Virus record (IMG/VR): IMGVR_UViG_3300009068_000024
Location: 1-64,000 of that record
DNA from: a virus
Length of the DNA: 64,000 nt
Direction: 5' to 3' (one strand)
Shown: positions 8,846 to 16,271 of the stretch, in pieces
Layout: each line of letters begins with the position of its first letter
Numbering within the stretch: the stretch's first letter is position 1
The notes under the pieces: generated by a model
Database searches by the model: none
Seen by the model: only the letters and a program-made list of their open reading frames with translations
Told to the model about the DNA's origin: nothing
Made by a program: the position numbers and the translations under genes

Positions 8846-9187
8846 ATGAGTAAAAGTATTGAGCACAGAGTCTGGGAGATTGTTTCTACAGATGAAGATC
8901 TTTTAGAGAAAGAATTCTCGACGGAGTCTTTAGATGCGCAGCGTGATGCTGTTAGGTATGCTCTAGAACTTTGGATGAAGTTTAATGATCTTCAGCTTCA
9001 TTTTCATCACACCTATAACACAATCAGGTCTTCTGCAAATCAGTCAGATGATTTTAAAAAAGAATATTATAGTTTGATAGCTTCGCATCCTGAAAAGGAA
9101 GCTTTAGATCTTCTTTTTAAAAATGAAGAAATTGATAATTTAATATGGAAAAAACTTGAACCTAAATCAAGTTTTGATATAGAATAA
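8846..9187 (+). CDS. Hypothetical acidic helical protein
   Basis: 113 residues, predicted mainly helical, with many acidic and aromatic residues (LELWMKFNDLQLHFHHTYNT). No motif recognised. TAGTAT lies exactly six bases before the ATG, matching the leaderless pattern of other genes in this genome. Flanked on both sides by hairpin-rich spacers. Confidence 0.7.
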   Translation: MSKSIEHRVWEIVSTDEDLLEKEFSTESLDAQRDAVRYALELWMKFNDLQLHFHHTYNTIRSSANQSDDFKKEYYSLIASHPEKEALDLLFKNEEIDNLIWKKLEPKSSFDIE

Positions 9188-9437
9188 AGAACTACCCTGA
9201 TATTAGGTAAATTTAATAGTCAGTAGTAGAGGTTATTGATTTGGTTGCAAACAAATCTTTTACTGAAGCTTGATCGTGCTGGATGGTTGGAGAAGAGGTT
9301 CCAGTGAGGCTGAATGGGGATGCCCGTCTAATCTCCCTCGGGAGTGTGTCCTTCTATGGTAATAGAAGTTCGGATGGTGGTTGGTTCGAGACCAACGCAG
9401 TCTGCGGAAGTACTATTAAAGATCTTTGGAGGTTTGT
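9188..9437 (+). ncRNA. Candidate structured RNA with T-arm-like hairpin
   Basis: Several clean hairpins in 250 bases: GATTTG/CAAATC, CTCCC-TC-GGGAG, CTTCTAT-GGTA-ATAGAAG and GTTGG-TTCGAGA-CCAAC. The last is a perfect tRNA T arm, but no matching acceptor or anticodon arm was found. Large lake/phage RNAs such as GOLLD lie near tRNAs in phages; that identity is only a suggestion here. The last bases hold the GGAGG ribosome site of the next gene. Confidence 0.4.
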
Positions 9438-9626
9438 ATGAGCATTGAATCTTATAATCATGGTAAAAGAGATGGTTTTGATGAAGCCTGTAAAAAGATC
9501 CTAGATTGGATCGAAGAAAACAGGACTGGTATGGAACTAAGTGATGACGTTACTATGTATAGAGATCACTTTAGAAGTGAACATATAATCGAGTTTATTA
9601 ACTCTTTAAGATCTACTGAGGAGTAG
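9438..9626 (+). CDS. Small hypothetical protein
   Basis: 62 residues from MSIESYNHGKRDGFDEAC. GGAGG lies seven bases before this ATG, deciding the start against an upstream TTG. The GKRDGFDEACKKILDWIEEN pattern resembles the small gene group at 12.4-13.4 kb (G..G..EA..RI..LL). Its 3' end overlaps the convergent gene by 14 bases. Function unknown. Confidence 0.7.
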   Translation: MSIESYNHGKRDGFDEACKKILDWIEENRTGMELSDDVTMYRDHFRSEHIIEFINSLRSTEE

Positions 9627-10698
9627 CTTTATCCTCGGTGATTGGTCCACCAACAACCCAGGCATTACAGGTTCTTGAGGCAGCACACTTAAAGTCAAAT
9701 GCTTCGCAGTAGCCTAGCTCTGCTTTGTCGATGGCGTCCCAAGCGTTTTGCTCGCTTGAATCTCCTGCTTCTAGACCGCTACTAATGCAGTCCAGCATCT
9801 CTGGAGTACGAATAAACATTACACAAGTTCCGCATGTGCTCTTTTTAGCTTCTTCAATGCGAACTTTCCAGCGATCAGCTTTGGACTGCCAAAACTCTTC
9901 GTTAGGTTCTTTAGGATTTAGTGGGCCGTACTCGGCATCATCGATAGCCTTCTGTCGGTTGTCTAGGTTAGTCTTAATATCCTGAGTAGCTACAGGGCAT
10001 GAGTTATCGTCTAGAGCTGCAACTAGAGAAGCAAGTAGTGGTTGAATAGTAGAAGCTTCGTGACTTCTTGGGTGCATCTTTGGAAGTAGATCATTGTCTT
10101 GAACGTACTTAGAATTATTAGGCTTACCTGATTTGACTAGCTTTAGAAAAGCATTTACACGAGCCATAGCCCATGAGTTTCGGTTCTGATCTGGTCTGTG
10201 GGAAGATGAAAAAGCTCCAGCTCCTCGTCTATAAACAGCTTTTAGCTTTGTAAGAGTGACTTTGCGACCGTTTGGAGCTTTAGCGTTGTGGTCAGCTACC
10301 TTCTTTTCAAGAGCTTTGGTGATCTCTTCTGTGAATGTTACGCCTTTTCCGGTGTCTGCTGATCCTTTATCGTTCTTGTCAGAACCTTTGATCTGATCCT
10401 TTTTTGGTGCAGGTTTAGAGCCAGCAGTAGCAGTTACAGCTCCGTCTGGTAGAACTGCGAAGCGACATAAACCGCCTTCTTCGGTTTCGTGAGAAATGAT
10501 CTCACAACCGTTTGGAGCTTGCCAGAATACGCAGTTGCCGCACTTTACTCCTATGGAAGCGTTCTCTGCATTCTTCTCGGCAGAGTCATAGCCAGCCCAA
10601 ACTCCGGTGTTATCGGCATTAAACTTGCCATGCTTATTAACGACGGTGCGCAAAGCGTCCGCTAGATCGCGTTCTTCGGGTACGAGATTTTCTTCCAT
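9613..10698 (-). CDS. Phage protein with two cysteine clusters flanking a VYRRG-DNDLLP module
   Basis: 361 residues. N-terminal cluster: KCGNCVFWQAPNGCE then GGLCRFAV, resembling small metal or Fe-S binding domains of phages. Middle: LKAVYRRGAGAFSSSHRP...WAMARVNAFLKLV...YVQDNDLLP, a module shared with the Dps fusion at 56.0 kb and known to me from virion-associated phage proteins. C-terminal cluster: STCGTCVMF...GYCEAFDFKC. TACAAT lies six bases before the ATG on the minus strand (leaderless). Probably virion- or head-related by analogy with its paralogue; not proven. Confidence 0.65.
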   Translation of the reverse strand: MEENLVPEERDLADALRTVVNKHGKFNADNTGVWAGYDSAEKNAENASIGVKCGNCVFWQAPNGCEIISHETEEGGLCRFAVLPDGAVTATAGSKPAPKKDQIKGSDKNDKGSADTGKGVTFTEEITKALEKKVADHNAKAPNGRKVTLTKLKAVYRRGAGAFSSSHRPDQNRNSWAMARVNAFLKLVKSGKPNNSKYVQDNDLLPKMHPRSHEASTIQPLLASLVAALDDNSCPVATQDIKTNLDNRQKAIDDAEYGPLNPKEPNEEFWQSKADRWKVRIEEAKKSTCGTCVMFIRTPEMLDCISSGLEAGDSSEQNAWDAIDKAELGYCEAFDFKCAASRTCNAWVVGGPITEDKATPQ

Positions 10699-10832
10699 AA
10701 AGACATTGTAAACCCTGTAAACATAAGCGATTTAGCTGTATAAACTTAGGTTTAAGTTTACATGGGGGATCTGAAAAAGCCTCTGTACAAAAATGATACC
10801 TTATATTATATAACTCTTCTGGGGAGGGATAT

Positions 10833-10848
10833 TCGTACATTTGTTCGA
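10833..10848. promoter_or_regulatory. LexA-box-like site, one mismatch
   Basis: TCGTACATTTGTTCGA against the actinobacterial LexA consensus TCGAAC-N4-GTTCGA: a single mismatch at position 4. Lies 37 bp upstream of the -35 box at 10870. Two perfect boxes occur at 52.8 kb. Confidence 0.4.
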
Positions 10849-10869
10849 AGTTTTCATTGGAAGTTGGAC

Positions 10870-10899
10870 TTGACATGGGTTTTCTTTTGTGTGTATACT
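10870..10899 (+). promoter_or_regulatory. Sigma-70-type promoter
   Basis: TTGACA (10870-10875), 18 nt, TATACT (10894-10899). The leader that follows (to 11020) holds two hairpins, GGCAA/TTGCC and CCGGAT/ATCCGG. I see no gene in the leader. Confidence 0.8.
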
Positions 10900-11020
10900 A
10901 ATAGTGGATTAGGTAAGCCCAGACTAGTTTTAATTCTGTTTTGTCGAAGTGGCAACCTTGCCGGATCAGATATCCGGACACGCCAGTAAGAATCCTCTGG
11001 CTTCTAAGCTTTGGAGAAAA

Positions 11021-11368
11021 ATGATCGACGTCCCTAAGTCAGTCAAAATCGGAGTTCAGATCTTCGATGTGATTGAGCGTACCCAGAAGGAAGATGGGAT
11101 GTTGAATGATGGTAGCTATGGCTACACTTTAGATACGCACAATCTTATTGTCATAGATTCTGGTATGCATATAACTAAGAAAAAGGTCACCGTCTTGCAT
11201 GAAGTTCTTCACGCGGCTAGAATGGTTTTTGATAACTCTGTCAAACCTAAGAAGTCAGATGATTTTGAAGCTTGGGAGCACTACTTCATCGGTGTTTGGG
11301 AGAACTCATTGATCATGGTTATGCGAGACAACCCGGAGCTAATACAATGGCTTGTATCGGAAGAGTGA
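11021..11368 (+). CDS. HExxH metallopeptidase-like protein
   Basis: 115 residues from the ATG preceded by TTTGGAGAAAA. A GTG 72 bases upstream is in frame but lacks a ribosome site. The zinc motif is H60-E-V-L-H64, followed by HYFIGVWENSLIMVMRDNP, similar to small ImmA/IrrE- or SprT-like zinc proteins in phages. It may cleave a host or phage protein; the substrate is unknown. First gene of a long operon starting at the 10870 promoter. Confidence 0.75.
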   Translation: MIDVPKSVKIGVQIFDVIERTQKEDGMLNDGSYGYTLDTHNLIVIDSGMHITKKKVTVLHEVLHAARMVFDNSVKPKKSDDFEAWEHYFIGVWENSLIMVMRDNPELIQWLVSEE

Positions 11369-11532
11369 TTAAAAAGCGTCGACGTCCAGAAGAAAAGAAG
11401 ACAAATATGACAAACAAAGAATACGAAAAGCTTATAAAAGAGATCAGATTTGATCGTCAAATGCAGAAAAAAAGACTGTATGAACAGGCTAAGAGAGCCA
11501 ATGCAAAAGAAAAGAAAAAAGATAATGTTTGA
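11347..11532 (+). CDS. Small highly charged protein
   Basis: 61 residues, very basic, KKRRRPEEKK near the start and an alternating lysine/glutamate helix (EYEKLIKEIRFDRQMQKKRL). Overlaps the metallopeptidase gene by 22 bases. An internal ATG at 11407 is an alternative start giving 41 residues. Its stop overlaps the next start. Function unknown. Confidence 0.55.
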   Translation: MACIGRVIKKRRRPEEKKTNMTNKEYEKLIKEIRFDRQMQKKRLYEQAKRANAKEKKKDNV

Positions 11533-12442
11533 GTATAACCTCCAGTTTACCGGTGGTACTGAGTATATGGCTCTGAATTTCCATGAGAGGGTGGCATTTA
11601 ACGTTCCCAAGCTAAAGGATCATGTGTGCATTATTATCCCCGGAAAAGTTTTGAGTTGGGATAAAGATTTCTATCTAGATAAGAAAATAATCATATGGGC
11701 TCATAATGCTATGTACACTACTAGCATAAAAAAGTGGGCTCTTGAGACTTTTAATAGCCCTGAAATATCTAAGAATATTGTGCGTATTATAGGTATTTCC
11801 GAATTCCATAAAAAAACTCTGATGCAAGACTTTAATAAGGTTCCGGAGGATAGGTTTGTGGTTATCCCTAATGCGTTTGATCCTATAGCTTTTAATCCGC
11901 AAAAATTCGTCGACGTCCAGAAGGTAAAAATAGTACACGCCTCTCATAGTTCTAGAGGTATGGGTCTCTTATTGAAATCTTTAAAGTATGTAGATGAAGA
12001 CTTTGAGTTGAACATCTTTAATGACTACTATCCAGAAGATCTAGAGCACATGTTTGATGATTATCCGGATGATCCTAGGGTCACTTTTTGGGGGAAAACT
12101 CCTAGGAAAACAGTCCATAAGATTATGAGTGAGTCCCATATCCATGCTTATCCATCTACAGTAGAAGAAGCTTTTTGTCTAGTTCAAGTAGAAGCTATGT
12201 CTGCAGGATTACTGTCTGTGTATTCTGGCTATGGTGCTTTATCTGAAGTCTCTTTAGGGTATGGTGTCGAGGTTCCTTATAATGTTTTAAGTGCTACTTC
12301 TTATGCTAAAGCTCTAACTGAGGCTATTCTTACAATTAAGAATGGTCAACATAGTTTTGGTGATCAGAGCACCACTGTCAATGAGAAATACTCCTGGGAT
12401 GTTTTTGTAGAGAATTGGAAAGATTTAGAGAAGAACCTCTAA
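11525..12442 (+). CDS. Glycosyltransferase, GT-B fold (GT4/GT1-like)
   Basis: 305 residues from the ATG that overlaps the previous stop. The C-terminal half has the GT4 signature: VIPNAFDP, IVHASHSSRGM, then a YPSTVEEAFCLVQVEAMSAG stretch holding the EX7E nucleotide-sugar motif. Transfers a sugar from an activated donor to an unknown acceptor: phage DNA, a virion protein or host surface glycan. Part of a cluster with two further glycosyltransferases and a nucleotide-sugar dehydrogenase. Followed by a TAATG overlap with the next gene. Confidence 0.9.
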   Translation: MFEYNLQFTGGTEYMALNFHERVAFNVPKLKDHVCIIIPGKVLSWDKDFYLDKKIIIWAHNAMYTTSIKKWALETFNSPEISKNIVRIIGISEFHKKTLMQDFNKVPEDRFVVIPNAFDPIAFNPQKFVDVQKVKIVHASHSSRGMGLLLKSLKYVDEDFELNIFNDYYPEDLEHMFDDYPDDPRVTFWGKTPRKTVHKIMSESHIHAYPSTVEEAFCLVQVEAMSAGLLSVYSGYGALSEVSLGYGVEVPYNVLSATSYAKALTEAILTIKNGQHSFGDQSTTVNEKYSWDVFVENWKDLEKNL

Positions 12443-12642
12443 TGGATGATGAAGAAGCTAGAGTCATTTGGATGGCCGGAGAAGAAGTTGGTCGACGTGA
12501 GGAACGTGTCAGAATAATTGAACTACTTGACAGCCTTACATGTAATCATGCATACTGTAGGGAAGCAAAGATAATGCGAACCCATGCAAGTTGCAGGGCT
12601 GTTCGTGAGCATATTGAATTGATTGAGAAAGATGCCATATAA
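12442..12642 (+). CDS. Small helical protein, G..GRREERVRIIELL type
   Basis: 66 residues from the ATG overlapping the previous stop (TAATG). WMAGEEVGRREERVRIIELL is followed by a CNHAYC...C segment and HIELIEK. It shares the pattern with both halves of the 13020 gene, so this is a small local gene family common in actinophages. Function unknown. Confidence 0.7.
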   Translation: MDDEEARVIWMAGEEVGRREERVRIIELLDSLTCNHAYCREAKIMRTHASCRAVREHIELIEKDAI

Positions 12643-13027
12643 AGATAAAGACAAACAACGTAAGTATCAAACTGAGTGGCTTAAAGCTAATCGTGATGCT
12701 TTTATAGCTTCTCGTGGTGGTTGCTGTGAGAAGTGTGGATCCGTTAATGCTTTAGAAGTGGATCATATAGATAGAAGTTTAAAGACTATGAACCCAACTA
12801 GAATATGGTCACGTACAGCTGAAATACAAGAAAAAGAGTTGTCTAATTGCCAAGTGTTATGCTATGGTTGCCATAAGAAAAAAACTAGTGAAGAACGACG
12901 TATAGATAATGCTCATGGGATTTATGCAAAATATAAAGAGGGCTGTAGATGTACAGACTGTCGTGCTGCCAATGCTGAACGTTCAAGAATTGCTAGAGCT
13001 AGACGTAAAGGATCTACAAATGAATGA
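12632..13027 (+). CDS. HNH endonuclease-like protein
   Basis: 131 residues. CCEKCGSVNALEVDHIDRS gives the CxxC and the catalytic DH pair; CQVLCYGCHKKKT gives the second CxxC and the final H. A nicking or cutting nuclease, possibly free-standing homing type or recombination related. The ATG at 12632 lies inside the previous gene. The C-terminal part has a further CRCTDCRAANAERSR zinc-like segment found on many actinophage HNH proteins. Confidence 0.85.
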   Translation: MPYKDKDKQRKYQTEWLKANRDAFIASRGGCCEKCGSVNALEVDHIDRSLKTMNPTRIWSRTAEIQEKELSNCQVLCYGCHKKKTSEERRIDNAHGIYAKYKEGCRCTDCRAANAERSRIARARRKGSTNE

Positions 13028-13385
13028 AGAAAACGCTAGAGCAATAGCAGTTGGCTGGGAAGCTGGTGAAGCTGCAGAGCAAGAGCGTATTATTAACTTG
13101 CTAAAAGATCGTCACAAGGCTTACACTGCTAAGCATTACATTGATGGCATTGTGGAAATGGAAGAGCTTATTGCTCTGATCAAAGGAGAACGAATGAGTG
13201 ATCCGGGCAACAGTGCTGCTCGTAATACTATGAGCGAGTTTGAACGCCAGTGTTATGACTGGGGGTTTGAAGATGCTGAGGAACGCATTATCAAATTGCT
13301 AGAGAATCATCATAACTTTGACCAAATCTTTTTGGATGCAGTAGATCAAGTTATTGCTCTTATCAAAGGAGAAAAGAATGAATGA
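13020..13385 (+). CDS. Duplicated small helical protein
   Basis: 121 residues built from two copies of one pattern: WEAGEAAEQERIINLLKD...IALIKGE and WGFEDAEERIIKLLEN...VIALIKGE. It looks like a fusion after tandem duplication of the 12442-type gene. An internal ATG at 13194 opens the second copy and could give a separate product. Overlaps the HNH gene by eight bases. Confidence 0.7.
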   Translation: MNEENARAIAVGWEAGEAAEQERIINLLKDRHKAYTAKHYIDGIVEMEELIALIKGERMSDPGNSAARNTMSEFERQCYDWGFEDAEERIIKLLENHHNFDQIFLDAVDQVIALIKGEKNE

Positions 13386-13572
13386 AAAAATAACTAAAAA
13401 AGAAGTTATTGCATTTGTGTTAATTGTTGTTGCAATGCTTGGATCTTTGGTTTATGGATATTTCTTGATAAAAGAGAACCAAAAGCCAGCTCCTCTAAAT
13501 TGCTGGGAGCAGTATGAGGATCAAGGTGAGGATGTGGCAATACAAATGTGTGAGGTTCATCCTGTTGAGTAG
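13378..13572 (+). CDS. Single-pass membrane protein
   Basis: 64 residues. VIAFVLIVVAMLGSLVYGYF is one transmembrane helix, followed by a short extracytoplasmic tail with two Cys (CWEQYED...MCEVHP). Start chosen at the ATG preceded by GGAGAAAAG. Overlaps the previous stop. Unknown role. Confidence 0.7.
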   Translation: MNEKITKKEVIAFVLIVVAMLGSLVYGYFLIKENQKPAPLNCWEQYEDQGEDVAIQMCEVHPVE

Positions 13573-13582
13573 CGAGGCAAAG

Positions 13583-13720
13583 ATGGTAATCACTACTTTC
13601 ATGGTGATTCTTGGTGTTATTGGTGTATTGTATGTTTTTCAGCATTACAAATGTGATGTTGTTGAGTATCAAAACTTGAGTGGCCCTCACTCGGAAAGAG
13701 TCTGCACATGGGAAAAATAA
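13583..13720 (+). CDS. Tiny membrane protein
   Basis: 45 residues, MVITTFMVILGVIGVLYVF as membrane anchor, then a short tail with two Cys. GAGG ribosome site at the correct distance. Similar architecture to the gene before it. Unknown role. Confidence 0.6.
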   Translation: MVITTFMVILGVIGVLYVFQHYKCDVVEYQNLSGPHSERVCTWEK

Positions 13721-13911
13721 ATAAAGATGCTTTGATTGCCTTGCTATTTTGGTTTGGGTATCACGAAACAGTCGCAAGTATTGTTTCCTATGGTACTGGT
13801 TTTAATTGGTGGATTATGCAACCGTTTGTTGTGTTTGTATCCTTACTTATGTTTGGTGTAACATATGGTAGCCAAACAAAAATGGATACGGAATGGCATG
13901 AAGACAATTAA
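13708..13911 (+). CDS. Membrane protein with two hydrophobic segments
   Basis: 67 residues with hydrophobic segments LIALLFWFGYHETVASIV and PFVVFVSLLMFGVTYG. The ATG overlaps the preceding gene by 13 bases. Third in a row of small membrane proteins; together they may form or modulate an envelope complex. No family recognised. Confidence 0.65.
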   Translation: MGKINKDALIALLFWFGYHETVASIVSYGTGFNWWIMQPFVVFVSLLMFGVTYGSQTKMDTEWHEDN

Positions 13912-13923
13912 GGAAAATACTTA

Positions 13924-14622
13924 ATGGAGCATTACAACGTTTTGATTGCAACTCCTGGAAAGCAGATGCACGCTTCTTATGTTAAAAGCTTGATTAAAAC
14001 TATTACATGGTTAGAGTCTGTTGGATTTACATACAGGTTTTTAACAATGGGTGGATCTTTTATCCCTTTAACTAGAGAAATGACAGCTTTAGATCGAGGT
14101 CCTGATTTTGATAAAAACAATTCTTTAAAACTGGAATACGGAACTGTTGGATCTAAGCAATACACTTATGACAAGATCTTTTGGATTGACTCTGATATCG
14201 AGTGGGAAGTTAAAGATTTTAAAAAACTATATGAGTCGGATTTTGATGTAATCTCTGGAATCACTGCACTGACCAGTGAGGGCGTTGTTAATGCTTCAAA
14301 TTTCAATCAAGACTACTATTCTCGTGGGATTGAAAGACCTACTACAAATTTACATGAGTTTGCTTTTTTTGGTAAAGTAGATCCAATTGAAGTCTTTGGG
14401 GTTGGATTCGGATTTATCACTATGAAAAGTGGAGTTTTTGAGAGTATGGATCGTCCTTGGTTTAGGATTGAACATCTGAGCTGGGATAACTCTGAACTTG
14501 AAACTTATGTAGGAGAAGATTACTCTTGGTGTATGAATGCTAGAAGAAATGGGTATAAAATATACATAGACCCTACAGTAAAACTTAAGCACCACAAAGA
14601 GACCGTTTATATAGTAAACTAG
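13924..14622 (+). CDS. Glycosyltransferase, GT-A-like
   Basis: 232 residues. N-terminal IATPGKQMHASYVKSLIKT and the DxD-type metal site IFWIDSDIEW, followed by FGVGFGFITMKSGVF and GEDYSWCMNARRNGYK, the pattern of GT2-like phage glycosyltransferases. Uses a nucleotide sugar; acceptor unknown. Encoded between small membrane proteins and thioredoxin. Confidence 0.85.
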   Translation: MEHYNVLIATPGKQMHASYVKSLIKTITWLESVGFTYRFLTMGGSFIPLTREMTALDRGPDFDKNNSLKLEYGTVGSKQYTYDKIFWIDSDIEWEVKDFKKLYESDFDVISGITALTSEGVVNASNFNQDYYSRGIERPTTNLHEFAFFGKVDPIEVFGVGFGFITMKSGVFESMDRPWFRIEHLSWDNSELETYVGEDYSWCMNARRNGYKIYIDPTVKLKHHKETVYIVN

Positions 14623-14639
14623 AAGAAAGTTGCAGCAAA

Positions 14640-14966
14640 ATGATTAAGGATATTAAAACTGATGAATATGATCAAGAAGTGGTTGATGGTGGCGGGTTGG
14701 TACTTGTCGATTTCTGGGCTACTTGGTGTGGTCCTTGTAGGATGGTTGCTCCAATCCTTAATGAGCTTGCTGAAGAGTATTCTGGCAAACTAAAGATTGT
14801 GAAGGTAAATGCAGATGAAGAGCCTGATTTATTGGGTAGGTTCAATATTAGCTCTATCCCTACTATATTGGTTTACAATAACGGGGAGATAGTCAAGACT
14901 ATTATTGGTGCTAGGCCTAAGCCTGGCATTTTAAAAGATTTGGCAGAATATCTGGGTACGGAATAA
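14640..14966 (+). CDS. trxA: Thioredoxin
   Basis: 108 residues with VLVDFWATWCGPCRMVAPIL (C30-G-P-C33) and the cis-proline segment SSIPTILVYNNGE. Length and motifs are standard. A likely electron donor to the phage class II ribonucleotide reductase; some phage thioredoxins also serve as polymerase processivity factors. Last gene of the operon before a terminator. Confidence 0.97.
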   Translation: MIKDIKTDEYDQEVVDGGGLVLVDFWATWCGPCRMVAPILNELAEEYSGKLKIVKVNADEEPDLLGRFNISSIPTILVYNNGEIVKTIIGARPKPGILKDLAEYLGTE

Positions 14967-15002
14967 TATATTAAATCGACCATAGTGCCTGTCAAAATAG
15001 AG

Positions 15003-15034
15003 CCCCTCGGGAGTTATGACCCGGGGGGTTTTTT
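15003..15034 (+). terminator. Intrinsic terminator
   Basis: CCCCTCGGG (15003-15011) pairs with CCCGGGGGG (15020-15028, one T-G), then six T. Confidence 0.9.
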
Positions 15035-15067
15035 ATAGGGTAAGTAAAGTATTGGTAAGATTACTAT

Positions 15068-15580
15068 ATGAAGACTGCAATTGACACGGATGATCTGCTG
15101 ATGTGGGTTGGTGATGGTCGGGTTGTTACCGCCGACGTCCGTAAGGAGGGTTCCGGTTACTCTTGTGAGTGGTGGGTATCAGGTAACTTTAAGGGAAGTT
15201 TACAGGTTATGGGAGTTATGAACTTTCCGATCTATGGAAATAATGAGATAGAAGCTCGTCAACGTGCAGGATTTCTACTGGAAGACGTTCTTTATATTGC
15301 AAAAACGTTTTATGGTGGGGGTGGTGTAGTAGGTAATATCATTCCGGACTCTAAAAAGAGAACTGCACTAGCTATGATGCATCTTGCTGGTCATTGGAAA
15401 GATATGAGCATTGGTCTAACTGTGTTGGAGCGAACCGCTGAGGAATATTTATTTCTAAAGCAGTTTGGGATCTCTAATGTGGCTCAAACAATTGCTAATA
15501 TTGAAGGGGTTTCTTCCGTTAGAACTATTCACGAAAGAATATTTTTAGCAAAACAAAAAAGATTAATCAAGGAGAGTTAA
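15068..15580 (+). CDS. Hypothetical protein with C-terminal HTH-like region
   Basis: 170 residues. The N-terminal half is beta-rich (RVVTADVRKEGSGYSCEWWV). The C-terminal half FGISNVAQTIANIEGVSSVRTIHERI looks like a helix-turn-helix. TAAGAT lies six bases before the ATG (leaderless). Leads an operon with a glycosyltransferase and nucleotide-sugar dehydrogenase. Possible regulator; not assigned. Confidence 0.65.
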   Translation: MKTAIDTDDLLMWVGDGRVVTADVRKEGSGYSCEWWVSGNFKGSLQVMGVMNFPIYGNNEIEARQRAGFLLEDVLYIAKTFYGGGGVVGNIIPDSKKRTALAMMHLAGHWKDMSIGLTVLERTAEEYLFLKQFGISNVAQTIANIEGVSSVRTIHERIFLAKQKRLIKES

Positions 15581-16270
15581 GTGATCAGTATTTTAATGCC
15601 AACTAGGGAGAGACCTTTAAATATATACAGATTGTGGCAGTCTATTCTAGAAACTGCTGATGATGTTTCTAACATAGAAATGATTTTATACATTGATGAA
15701 GACGATCACAGCTACGACAACTTAGAAGTTCCTTTTACAAAAGTGTCTGGTGAGAGAATTATTTTAAGTGAGATGTGGAACAAGTGCTATGAAAAAGCTT
15801 CTGGAGATATTCTTATGCATTGTGGGGATGACATTATTTTTAGAACTAAAGGGTGGGACACTATAGTTTCTAATAAATTTAAAGAGTACCCTGACAATAT
15901 TGCTTTTGTATATGGGAATGATGGTAGCCATTTTAATGGGGTTTTTGGTACTCATGGTTTTATTCACAGGGATTGGGTTGAAGCTGTAGGATACTTTGTT
16001 CCTCCGTATTTTGTTAGTGACTACAACGACACTTGGCTAAATGACGTAGCTAAGATGATAGGTCGTCATATCCATGTCGACATTTTTACTGAGCATATGC
16101 ACTACCTGTTTGGAAAAGCTGTGATCGATAAGAACACGCTTGATAGATTGGATAGACATAATCAGAATGGTGGAGTCGCTTCTCTTTATAGTAGTTTGGA
16201 AATGCAAAAAAAGCGAATTAGTGACGCTGAAAAACTAAAAGAAAAAATGCTAAAGAATGTAGGAAACTAA
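15581..16270 (+). CDS. Glycosyltransferase family 2-like protein
   Basis: 229 residues starting with GTG after GGAGAG. ISILMPTRERPLNIYRLWQS is the GT2 entry motif, IDEDDHSYDN resembles the acidic donor-binding site, and GDILMHCGDDIIFRTKGWD carries a second acidic cluster. Likely glycosylates a phage or host component. Directly followed by a sugar dehydrogenase that could supply an acidic donor sugar. Confidence 0.85.
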   Translation: MISILMPTRERPLNIYRLWQSILETADDVSNIEMILYIDEDDHSYDNLEVPFTKVSGERIILSEMWNKCYEKASGDILMHCGDDIIFRTKGWDTIVSNKFKEYPDNIAFVYGNDGSHFNGVFGTHGFIHRDWVEAVGYFVPPYFVSDYNDTWLNDVAKMIGRHIHVDIFTEHMHYLFGKAVIDKNTLDRLDRHNQNGGVASLYSSLEMQKKRISDAEKLKEKMLKNVGN

Positions 16271-16271
16271 G

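Noticed and set aside
10762-10989. ORF upstream of the metallopeptidase
   Set aside because: It overlaps the promoter at 10870 and a LexA-like site, has no ribosome site and no recognisable sequence.
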